Shown: in pieces, positions 24,773 through 34,200 of the stretch
Layout: every line of letters begins with the position of its first letter
Numbering within the stretch: the stretch's first letter is position 1
Assembly (NCBI GenBank): GCA_916610825.1
Contig: OU744446.1
Coordinates: 36,061,833-36,125,832, forward strand
From: Haliclystus octoradiatus
Lineage: Eukaryota; Cnidaria; Staurozoa; Stauromedusae; Haliclystidae
Direction of reading: 5' to 3'
Length of the DNA stretch: 64,000 nucleotides
Notes under the pieces: generated by a model
Databases searched by the model: none
Told to the model about the DNA's origin: nothing
The model's input: the letters and a program-made list of their open reading frames with translations, nothing else
Made by a program: the position numbers and the translations under genes

Positions 24773-24778
24773 TTTATT
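24773..24778 (-). terminator. Poly(A) signal of G3
   Basis: AATAAA on the minus strand 119 nt past the stop, at the same place as in G4. Confidence 0.6.
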
Positions 24779-24896
24779 CATACAATAAAACATACAGAAT
24801 TTTAACAATATACTTTACGACCAATTATAATTTTACGATTATTTTCATCAATTATAGAATGAATTATGGTTTCCGTCAGGACAACTTTTTTCAACG

Positions 24897-25053
24897 TTAA
24901 TAGCCAACAGCTTGACCTCGTTTTGCTTTCTCTAAAGCTGGTGGTGCGTGGTTTACTTCCAATTTTGGGATTTCCTCATTGACCATTTTGCATTCTGTAC
25001 CAGGTTTGTATTTGTACATATTTGGATTGCAGCTGTTAGAATTGATGCAACAA
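24897..25053 (-). CDS. G3 exon 4 (terminal)
   Basis: 157 coding nt after tatgttcag; encodes CCINSNSCNPN and the AKRGQAVGY tail. Differs from G4 by a few substitutions (LEVNHAPP against LELNLAPP). Confidence 0.87.
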
Positions 25054-28000
25054 CTGAACATAAAAATGAATGATAACATTTATGATAATTAATTAAAGTT
25101 GATATATGTTTTCAATTGTATTAGTAATGTGGTTGATAAAATGGGCAATAATTGCTCGTTTACGTTATGGTGGCTGTATATCAGTTACTGTCCCATTGAA
25201 ATCTATTTCAATTAACAAATATATCTTAAATTTCAGACAATTTTGAAATTTTAATACTATAGGTGTCTGTTCAATATCATTGTTTAATAATGTTGAAAAT
25301 GAAAAAGCAATCTTATATATATTATACCAATTAGCAGCAGACAAGTACTTGTTTCTGGCTATTAGCCTTCATCGGTACTGCTTAGTAAGTGAACAAAGGA
25401 CTGACTGCGGTATATACCTAAGTCAAGATGAGTTAGTCAATGTGGTGAAAAATTCATCGCATGAAAAATCGTCTGTGTCATACCAGAGTGCTCAAACTAC
25501 CGAAGTAGTTGGCGATGCATATCGCAAATGGTATAGACACCCACATCCCGAGTCGATAGTGCTCAAAATTGCGCATCCAGACATATTATATTAATTACAT
25601 ATATATAATATATATATATATATATATAATTGAGACAAAGATGAGGCAAAGCCTTTCCGTAACTCCAAGTTTCACGAGTAATTGTGTTGGCAAAACATCA
25701 ATTTGAGTGCTCAATGCTAAAAGCAGAGCAATATAAATAGTGGATCAAAGATCACGAGTTTACTCCGTTACTCTGAGTTTCGCGTAAAGACGCTCTTCAG
25801 ACAGTTTATTGATTCAAGAATTGAATTGAATCGGATTGAATAGATTGCCTGATGATCGCCTTAGCGTGAAACTTGATTGAGTAGCATAAATGATTGTCTG
25901 ATTTTTGACTTCATATTTTATATATTATTTAATGCTCTGCTGTATAGCATTGAGCCCTATCAGTAAGACAAATTACAACACATTATATATATAATTATAG
26001 TAATAATAATAATAATGACCTATATAGTTGTCTAGTTGTCTATCAGCAGATATTAATGCCCAATGCCAATGATTTGATTGACTCCATTTTATTATTAATA
26101 TATTTAATTATACTAATTATACTAATTATACTAATTATACTAAATATACTAATTATGCTAACCATACTAAGTATATTTATATACGTACTTTTGACAATTG
26201 AAATCACAGAATGTTGTCAATTTCATTTGGCACACTGTTGGCAATAACTTTGCACTAAACCATTTTGGAAGTGGTGGACAATTCGCAAGATCTCTTTCCT
26301 CTAAAATAATGTCAAAATAAAATATTTCATTTGTATAAAACTAATAAAGGTGCTGCGCACATTATAATTCCATACCCCGAGGGCGGTAAGTCTTTGGCAT
26401 ACAAGAAAAGGGTGTCTCATTTTGTCTTCTAGATCGGAAAGGGCTCACAACTTATACCTTGAAAATGAAATCTCAAAATTTGAAAAATCCTAAAAACTAT
26501 GCATCGGCATTTCATTTTTCAGATTATTTACAGATGATAACAATCGAAAATTTTGTACAATCTCTAATTTAATACAGTGTACAATACTCCACAAAGTGTT
26601 CGCAATCGCAGAAAGGGTCCTGCTCAAAGTTGCACGTCTCCGTACGGGGTATAGATCATCGCCATGAGAAGTACCCCCGAGTTCCACAGTAAATCAGATT
26701 ATAACTGTATACATATATATATTAATAAACGAAAAAATCAGACATTCATATTTGCTACTATTAGTTTCACGCCAAGGCGATCATCAGGCAATTCAACCTG
26801 TGAAAAATATGTGATACATTCTATGGTATATATATAAGCAGCTAATTTTATTGTTAATTTTTCTATTGTTTATATTTGGTAATGGTTCCTGTTTATTGTT
26901 AACATTTAACGTTTGATAAATAGCACTTCTCTTAATGTCGGCATTTGCTGATCATCTCTGTTTTTTTATTTAAAAGTTTTTGATCTGAACAAATAATATG
27001 GTAATTTTCAGTAAGGCAGAGGTCACATTTCTTTGATTTGCTGTTGTATGCCGTGGCAGATGATAATATGGACCAGTTTATTGTGTAATCTTTTTTGTCG
27101 TTTTTGAGTGTCCAAATAGGTTTTGATAATTCCATTGAGTTAATGTATTTTTCTTTCTTGAATGTTAGTTTGTTTTGTGAATATCTATCTTCAAATGTCC
27201 CTTCTGTCAGGCCGATGTAGTTTTGTCCTTCCGTATTTTCTTTTGTTGTGATGTTAGCGTTACGTATAAACGCTTGTTGGAGACATTTGTTCTCTAGTGG
27301 GCATGTTGTTTTATTTCTGCAGTTGCATAATTTATTGGGCTGTGCGTTTTGTGTTTTCTGCAAATTAATTATGTTATTGTTGTGGGTGGTCAAGATCGCT
27401 TTCATATTCTGTGTGCAACTGTATCTAACTTTCACTGTGTTAAGGTTGAATATCTTGTGATGTGGATGTTGTTTGGAAAATGCTTTGAAATAATTTTGAG
27501 AAATATTTATCCGATATTATTCTTAACGCTTTTATTGAAATGTTGATTAAATCAGATGATCTGTCGCCGGCTATTTTTTCTGCTCCTGGTAGTGCGCGGA
27601 GCGTACTTAAGATATATTCTATCTTGATATATTCTATAATCAGTCCAGTAAAAGCTTGTAAAGTTGTAGTCAATTAAATCAGTGTCAGTCATACTGACTG
27701 ACTAAATGACTCACTGATGATGATTCAATTATTATTTCCATCTCACCACAAGTCGTGAATCATTGATATGGCGCTTGTATAATTACTTCCAATGTGCAAT
27801 CGTTTGTGGCAAGCATAGGCTGGAATGAGACTTGACAAACGGGTTGACGTTTAAGGCCATCTGGACTTGCGCATCAAAAATGACCACCTGAAGCAGGCGT
27901 AAATAGAAGAAACCCTCTGAATTATGTCGCAGGAAAATGTTCACTCCATTGATATTCAAGACCTTGTTACATGTCACATTATCCGCTATATGGGATTAAG

Positions 28001-29225
28001 AATATGTCCAAGCCCCTGGTCCAAGCTACGGTACATTTGGCCACAGGTGGTGGTCTCAACGTCCCTTTGTCAATCGCAGCCTGCAAGTATACTAACTTCC
28101 ACTCTTATTGAAAACGTGCTAGACACAAAACGCCATTACTAACATTACCTTTTTTGCATTCACCAACATCTTGAAATCCTTCTGCATTGCAAAACATCCC
28201 TTTATCACATGTTCCAGTGCTTTTCCATGGTCCTCCGCATTGTTCTCCTTCAACTTTAGCACACACATGACAACAGCCACAGATGTCCAAAACTAAGCCA
28301 CCTATATATACAAGAAATTTAAATAAATAGTAAAACGTAAATACATGTCCACATACACAGGAAATCCTGGAACTTATAATAAGGAAATGTTATCTTGAAA
28401 AAAGTATAATTATACTTGAATCAATGAAGAGGAGTTTGCTCTACATCTTGTCCAATAAAATCCATAGCCACGATTATACTGGTATAGAATATCTATATTT
28501 TTTTTTTATTTTTTTATTATTGAAAGTTATTATACAACGATTTTGTTACTGTTTTTGGTTTATTCACAAATCTGTCATGACTTGGGTGACTATAAGGGAA
28601 GCTTGTTCAAGTAATCCCCAATTTGCATATTAGACGTAATGCACATTCTCCATAAATTGCAAATTCTTATTTTGGTAGCTGAATTATGACCATACATATC
28701 CAGAGCCATCTATTTACAAGAGTTGGGACACTTCTGCCATTTTTGTATCTTTTTGCCTGGACCCGAGCACGTTTTTAACAGTGCGCATGTGCAGGAGAAC
28801 GTTGTGTGTTTTTCAGCCATATTGTATTGTATTTTTTCGCGCGTTTCACTTGAAATGATTGAGAACCTGTTTCCAAAAGAACAAAGATGGCATCCAAAAA
28901 TCACGTGACTGGCATCTGTCCAATTGGAGACGATAGCGGCACATGAAAGCTTGTCCCAACTCTTGTAAATAGATGGCTCTGCACATATCAACATGCTTGT
29001 ATTATTATTGAATGCATGAATTTCAAACCTATTTGGAATCAACAAACCAATAGGCCTACATACGGTTACACTAAATAAAATATAACTATTTGTACCTTGA
29101 CAATTTTCTGGTTCTTTACAATTTCCTTCGGCACATGGCATGCAGCTTAGAGCGTTGATAGATCCAATAAATACCAAAAATAAAACAACAATAACAAATA
29201 TGTTTTGTTCGCTAAATTTTACCAT
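24897..29225 (-). CDS. G3: secreted IGFBP-domain protein with eight-Cys C-terminal module (183 aa)
   Basis: Join of 29096-29225, 28149-28301, 26189-26300 and 24897-25053 (552 nt, 183 residues plus stop). Layout equals G4: a signal peptide ending near SINA, IGFBP domain (SCMPC..NC..NC then CGCCHVC, EQCGGPW, GTCDKG, GEC), and C-terminal eight-Cys module of WAP-like spacing. The tail ends AKRGQAVGY, with a dibasic KR. Intron phases are 1, 1 and 2. The exon 1 donor, CAAG|gtacaa, is weaker than in its sisters. Introns 2 and 3 carry Penelope-like fragments with hammerhead ribozyme motifs on the same strand as the gene. The IGFBP fold and secretion are well supported; the function is not known. Confidence 0.88.
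25590..25632. repeat. (TA)n-rich stretch
   Basis: Simple AT dinucleotide run in G3 intron 3, at the edge of the Penelope-derived segment. Confidence 0.7.
25765..25804 (-). ncRNA. Hammerhead ribozyme, sense strand, G3 intron 3
   Basis: Minus strand: CUGU | CUGAAGA | GCGU-CUUU-ACGC | GAAA | CUC-A-GAG | UA, then ACGG. Stem I CUGU/ACGG pairs with one wobble, stem II has four Watson-Crick pairs, stem III is a minimal 3 bp, and the cleavage triplet is GUA. All core nucleotides are present. Short stem III type-I hammerheads are known from Penelope-like elements. It would be transcribed within the G3 pre-mRNA. Confidence 0.78.
25845..25887 (+). ncRNA. Hammerhead ribozyme, antisense strand, G3 intron 3
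   Basis: Plus strand: UUGC | CUGAUGA | U-CGC-CUUA-GCG-U | GAAA | CUUGAUUGAG | UA, then GCAU. The core is intact, stem II is 3 bp with a tetraloop, and stem I has three of four pairs. It lies 40 nt from the minus-strand ribozyme, back to back. Confidence 0.7.
26100..26188. repeat. TTATACTAA tandem repeat next to G3 exon 3
   Basis: Same 9-10-bp array as at 8463 and 15647, directly abutting the exon 3 donor. Confidence 0.7.
26189..26300 (-). CDS. G3 exon 3
   Basis: 112 nt, ttattttag| to AA|gtacgt, phase 1 to 2; encodes EERDLANCPPLPKW and the remaining VC..FCDFNC cysteines. Confidence 0.87.
26375..26690. mobile_element. Dispersed MITE-like repeat with CCCCGAGGGCGG end
   Basis: Left end CATACCCCGAGGGCGGTAA; right end ..AGTACCCCCGAGTTCCAC reads as a loose inverted match. 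The interior is shared with 10205-10470. Confidence 0.5.
26752..26791 (-). ncRNA. Hammerhead ribozyme of Penelope-like element, sense strand, G3 intron 2
   Basis: Minus strand: UUGC | CUGAUGA | U-CGC-CUUG-GCG-U | GAAA | CUA-A-UAG | UA, then GCAA. Stem I is four perfect pairs, stem II three or four, stem III three, and the cleavage triplet is GUA. Every conserved core base is present. It lies 140 nt downstream of the Penelope ORF remnant (26932-27435) on the same strand. Confidence 0.85.
26932..27480 (-). mobile_element. Penelope-like element fragment with GIY-YIG endonuclease region
   Basis: The open frame from 27435 to 26932, extendable upstream in frame through HHKIFNLNTVKVRYSC, shows CNCRNKTTCPL, then YIGLTEGTFEDRY, then ELSKPIW..LKND and CDLCLTENYHIIC. 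It ends NKKTEMISKCRH. This is the C-terminal linker plus GIY-YIG endonuclease of Penelope-like retroelements. The reverse transcriptase half is missing, and a frameshift interrupts the reading about 80 nt upstream. It lies in G3 intron 2 with a hammerhead just downstream. Confidence 0.88.
28149..28301 (-). CDS. G3 exon 2 (IGFBP second half)
   Basis: 153 nt, acceptor tatatag|GTG, donor AAAG|gtaatg; encodes LDICGCCHVCAKVEGEQC and GTCDKGMFC..GEC. Confidence 0.9.
28701..28981. mobile_element. hAT-like MITE inserted in G3 intron 1
   Basis: CAGAGCCATCTATTTACAAG at the left end and its near-perfect inverted complement at the right. Flanks TACATATC and CACATATC match at 7 of 8. The orthologous position in G4 (about 20058) is empty, so it inserted after the G3/G4 duplication. 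Confidence 0.85.
29096..29225 (-). CDS. G3 exon 1 (signal peptide + IGFBP first half)
   Basis: 130 nt, ending CAAG|gtacaa. It encodes MVKFSEQNIFVIVVLFLVF, the rest of a signal peptide and SCMPCAEGNCKEPENC. The open frame continues beyond the donor to 28710, but that part is intronic. Confidence 0.88.
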
Positions 29226-29697
29226 TTTGAAATGTTTAAAACGTCGTAAAGGAGCTGTTATATTCAGATTTCAACAAGTATATTTACTTGCTTTATCTAT
29301 ACAGTCAGTATCATTCTGGTATCGTTAATCATTTTAATTGATTTAATTTTATCAGACGCTCATGGTTAAATAACCGCATCATTAAACTGTTGCCATTGTT
29401 ACTGAAGACAATTGATAACATGATTGAAATGCTACTGAAAATGTATCTTTTCAATAGAAATGCTGTTTTACAAGATATAACACTAATTTCGTACAAACTT
29501 CTGACAGAAGAGCTACTGATTTTCTATTAGAAGCGCCAACGTCAATAAATTGGATTTCGATTTCATCACTTGTTCATCATCTCTTGTTGAGAACCATCTG
29601 GTGGGTGTTGGTTTCCACATATAAGGGTACAAGTCGATGATCTGCATTCTGATTGGTTGCTCAATCGTTCACTATTTTCTCATCATGGCAGACAACT

Positions 29698-29968
29698 CAG
29701 AGCCATCTATTTACAAGTGTATTTGGGACACTCTTTCATGTGCCGCTCTCGGCTTCAATTGGACAGATGCATGTCACATGATTTTGTGGATGCCAATTTG
29801 GTTCCCTCAAACCCAGGGTCGTGAAATTTGAACAAGGCCCGCGAAAATAATATCATGATTTCGTAAAACATTTGTTCAAAAGCAAAGCATCGTTTTTAAA
29901 GGAACGAAAATTGCGATTTTTGAGCTTCAAAATTTGCGTGTCCGAACTAATAAAAATAGATGGCTCTG
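29698..29968. mobile_element. hAT-like MITE with perfect 8-bp target duplication
   Basis: CAGAGCCATCTATTTACAAG at the left end and ATAGATGGCTCTG at the right, flanked on both sides by AGACAACT. The counterpart at 20779-21045 shows that it predates the segmental duplication. Confidence 0.88.
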
Positions 29969-30185
29969 AGACAACTCTGTCTCGAGGTCTAATTATTTTA
30001 TAGCTGATGGAATGGTTGACAGAAATCTATAAGAGTTGCATGCAGCATATCATTGCGCATTATCAATAGAGGCATATCCGCAATCAAATTTGTTGACACT
30101 TGTTTGAAAATGACTAGCCTGAGATCGATTATGTTAATTTACTATCATTGCATAATTAAAAAAGGAGCTAAAATAGTAGCAATTG

Positions 30186-30350
30186 AGACGGTATCGCCCT
30201 ACCAAAGGTGCAAGTATAAATTCTTCTTATTTCTAGAAAATTCTCTTCTCGGTAAGAATAGTGATTACAAATGCTCTTTATAGATCAATTTCAACATATT
30301 TCAAGACCTCATCATATAAAATGCAAACCAAGTCAAATACATCGCAGCTA
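30186..30350 (-). mobile_element. Diverged SINE body fragment
   Basis: Same as 21262-21420. A separate tRNA-head-like piece (GATTTGAGCCACAGTCAATC..TCTGGTTGCTCTGC) lies at about 30695-30760. Confidence 0.5.
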
Positions 30351-31114
30351 TTAATAACGCAATACCCCCGGGGTAAGTTCCATTGGACGTGTATACAGGA
30401 CGTGCCTCTTTTACAAGTGTCGCGATAGACACTATTTGTGTGGGAAATTTAGATTTTGAACCTTTTTGCGTCTCCTCTTTGACAGTCGAAAGAACTTTGA
30501 AATGTGAAGAACTTGAAAGAAAATCAAATTTATTGAAGAACGTTTTTGAACGTGGGAACAGGATTTGTGGAACCTTTTGTGTACTTCACTTTTTCCATAC
30601 AAAATACCTATGTTGGCCGTTCATTTCGCCATCAAAAGATGATATTAGTTAGAACTGATACCGTAGATAAACTAAAGGCTGAATTAATGTTCAGGGGATT
30701 TGAGCCACAGTCAATCAGATATGATCCACATGATCAGATCTGAAGTCTGGTTGCTCTGCATTAATTCTCCATTTGCACCAGCTTTAATCTGCAAATTTCA
30801 TTGCTCGTGATGTAATTTTTGTAGGTAGACATAATTGATCGATAGAACGCAAACCAATCAATTTACAAATTTTAAACTTCGCCAAAGTAGAATTGCTGCT
30901 GGATGCCCACTGGATGACACAAGCAATAACAATAATGTTATTCTAGCGACTCAAATATATTTATGTATCCACACTTTAGTTCATCACAATATTATATGCC
31001 GTATTTATGTAATTAGTTTAGTAATATCATTATTAATCAGTTTACTAATTTTGTAAATTTATTATCATAAAACGCTGTATGCTTTAAATAATAGGTTTAT
31101 AATTGAACACTATG

Positions 31115-31120
31115 TTTAAT
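31115..31120 (-). terminator. Possible poly(A) signal of G2 (ATTAAA)
   Basis: ATTAAA on the minus strand about 95 nt past the G2 stop; the common variant of AATAAA. Confidence 0.4.
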
Positions 31121-31214
31121 TACATTGAAATGAATGAATGTAAAATTACTCGTGTCACTGAGATAATGTTTTCACTTTCAATGATATTCATAAATAACGT
31201 AAGACTTGTGATCA

Positions 31215-31299
31215 TTATTTTTTATCATCACTGTCACATTCATCAGCATGCATATATTTATGAGTATTTGGATTGCAGTCTGTATTGTGAATGCAGCAG
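31215..31299 (-). CDS. G2 exon 4 (terminal)
   Basis: 85 coding nt after cgttttag; encodes [21 protein letters not shown] then TAA. Confidence 0.83.
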
Positions 31300-34200
31300 C
31301 TAAAACGAGAAAGATTTAATTTCAATATAGAAGTAACATTGAACTGTGCAGATTTATGGTGCACGAGAGGGCACGTTAGGGGAAAACGAGAATAGAATTC
31401 ATAATAATATCACGAACCACTTCAGTGAGAATTTTCTTTGTGAGACCTTACAGGAGCTGTCAGAGCGTTGAACCTTGGCCTGCATGGTTTTAAGTTCAAT
31501 CCCTGGCAGAAGCACTATTGGCTGGCGTCAGGAAGGTCATCATGCCGTTAAACTCACACACACTCCAAAAATACTAAAATAGTAAAGCACCATGATGAAA
31601 AAGGCTACCAGTTCACCCCGCTTGTGAAAAAAGCAGCATCTTCTTTAGGGCCAATCCCAGAAATATATTTTACATAGAATATAAAATATAAATATAAAAT
31701 ATAAAATATATGGCAGGTATTTCTGAATAAATGATGATGATGGCAGAACTAATTAAATAAATGTATTTAAGTGAATAATGGAGTTGTTTCAGGCTCCCTT
31801 TATTTGCCTGTAAAAATACTCATTTTCATTTGTGACACAAAATAATCAATCAAAAACTGCACGCAGGGGCTAGTCCCAGGCCAGTTTGTCAACATTTTTT
31901 CAACTTGAAACCGATTATCAAATTCATTATTGATCTAATACCTTTGTATACATTTACTACGAATCTAACGCGAGCGTTTTAAATACACTATGAAGTAAAA
32001 AGTTACAAAATGAAAAAGTGACACTGCAGCACTTGATAGCAAACGTCTTTGTCTGACAAACCTCTGTTGCAATAACTTTTTTAATTAATACTAAATAAAT
32101 GCCTTACGACAAGTTACATTACAATAATCTCACTAGTACAAAAGTAAAAACGTATATATTCAGTATTAGAATAATCGTATATAGCAGTCACTTAACCAGT
32201 TATTAGATGTTTATAAACATTTCATGAACCAGTTTATCAGAAGCTCATGATCTGTCCATGAACCAGTTTAACAGAAGTTCATGAACAAGTTTATCAAATG
32301 TTCATGAACAGCAGATTAACCAGTTTTCAGAAGCATATAAACATTTCATGAACCAGTTTATCAGAAGCTCATGATCTGTCCATGAACTAGTTTAACAGAA
32401 GTTCATGAAAAAATTTATCAAATGTTCATGAACAGCAGATTAATCAGTTATCAGAAGTTTATAAACATTTCATGAACCAGTTTATCAGAAGTTCATGAAC
32501 AGCTAATAACTATTTGAACAGAAGCTGATGAACGAGAAATGATCCACATTTTCATGAACAATGAACTTTCTGTAGATGCTAATGAGAAAGTATCTTGAGT
32601 TCATGACCTTTTTATTGAAATATTTCACAGGAAGCTGTTATAGTTTTCTCCTAAAATGTATTGTGGTTGTATTCACGGACTGGAACTAGAGATATGTTAG
32701 ATTCCACTGTATTATAAATGTTGCAAGCTCGATGAAGCTCAAGGATCTGACATCAGATTCACCTATAAGGAGCTACTTACAGCGTTCTCAGATCACAATG
32801 CTGCTATTGACAGCTTATCTTAGCGGAAAATCAATGTACCTCCATGTAGACCCAGCGGTACTATTATTTTAAGGTGTAACAGACAGTTTAACGGAACACG
32901 TGCAGCCTGTAATGAATTTTGTAAGACTACTGAGGTTTGATGTATACGAGGTCTACATTCAGTCTACAGGAAGTCTACATTCAGTCTACACAAGGTCTAA
33001 ATTCAGTCTACACGCAAACTACATGCTGTTTACAATGTAAAATGGGTACATACTTCTCGCAAGTCCAATCACAGAATTTCGTTTCTTCTTCATAACAATC
33101 CCAGTACCATTCTTCTGAATGAATTGAATTCCGTGGGCATTTCTTGAGAGTAGGCTCCTCTTCTTCTTCTTCTTCCTCTTCTTCTTCTTCTTTAGCTACA
33201 ATTTAAATCAAAGAGTCGAACCAATCCAATTCAGAAAGCACTTACGATATATTTATTCAAAATCCGGTTAGCATAATGCTTCTTTTCACGGCACTGACTG
33301 CCGCTATACAGAGAGAAATTTAATGCTATGCAATTAGTTTAATGGGATTAAAAACGAACAAAATTGAGATATTGTACATAGTTTTGAAATAATTTGATAT
33401 AGGAAAGTTTTTTTAAAAAAGTTAAGTTCAGTTAAATGTTAGGGATTTATTTTTAAAATTATATTTGAGCTTTGCATATATTCATAGCAGGAAACTTAAT
33501 AAACAGAACGGTAGTTTTTTCTTTCGATTAAAAAGTAATAGAAATCAGACTTTATCCATTTTTCTTATTTGGGAGTTAAATACCATGTGCAAGGCAATCT
33601 AGAGGGGGTAGTTAAGCGGAGCAATGAACTGGAGCCCATTATCAAGTTTTAAGGCCAGAAAGCCTTTTCTACTACACATTGGAGCCGAAAGACTTGGAAG
33701 CAGAGAAAATTTTTTCTCTGAATTACCCGAGGCTGAAAAGCTCTCATCGGTCCAGCTGATTATGTACCTCCTTTGCAAACTCCATTTGCATTGAAGTTTT
33801 TAGGATCAGACTTTATACATTGTAATCCTTCGTCACATTTCCCTCGAATATTCCATGGTCCTCCACACCTTTCATCGGTAACTTTAGCACAGACAAAACA
33901 GCATCCACATACATCTTTTGTTAACCCACCTGGAACAATTCAACATTGTATTAGTTTATGGTAAAAGTTATATTACTGGTCTTACCGAAATTTTTTTAAG
34001 TATGGGCTTTAACTAACTTTAGATTTAGAACTTTACTGTTTAATTTGTAAATGCCTGCAGAAAGAAATTTGAGCACATTTAAATAAAAGAAAGAACTCCA
34101 ACTGAAAGTTGTACTTCGTAAAACTAGCTATGGTCAATCTATTTTTTCTTTTTATGGGTCGAAGGTGTAAAACAATGTACAGAGTGATATATTAGATCGA

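Larger units (their letters stand above)
23491..31421. repeat. Segmental duplication unit containing G3 (paralogous to about 13273-22290)
   Basis: Order and sequence match the G4 unit: SINE, exon 4, exon 3, conserved intron repeats, exon 2, exon 1, hAT-like MITE, G2-type exon 4, SINE. Differences include insertions of a Penelope fragment and an extra MITE, so this duplication is older than the 7.15-kb one. Confidence 0.85.

Noticed and set aside
25280..25594. 104-codon plus-strand frame
   Set aside because: Antisense in G3 intron 3, with no known motif and no counterpart frame in the paralogous intron.
28710..29095. 171-codon minus-strand open frame continuing past G3 exon 1
   Set aside because: The part beyond the donor at 29096 is intron, including a MITE; paralogue G4 has a different sequence there.
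32195..32560. Regularly spaced repeats that could suggest a CRISPR array
   Set aside because: Units are degenerate, without unique spacers, and the locus is an intron of an animal gene.
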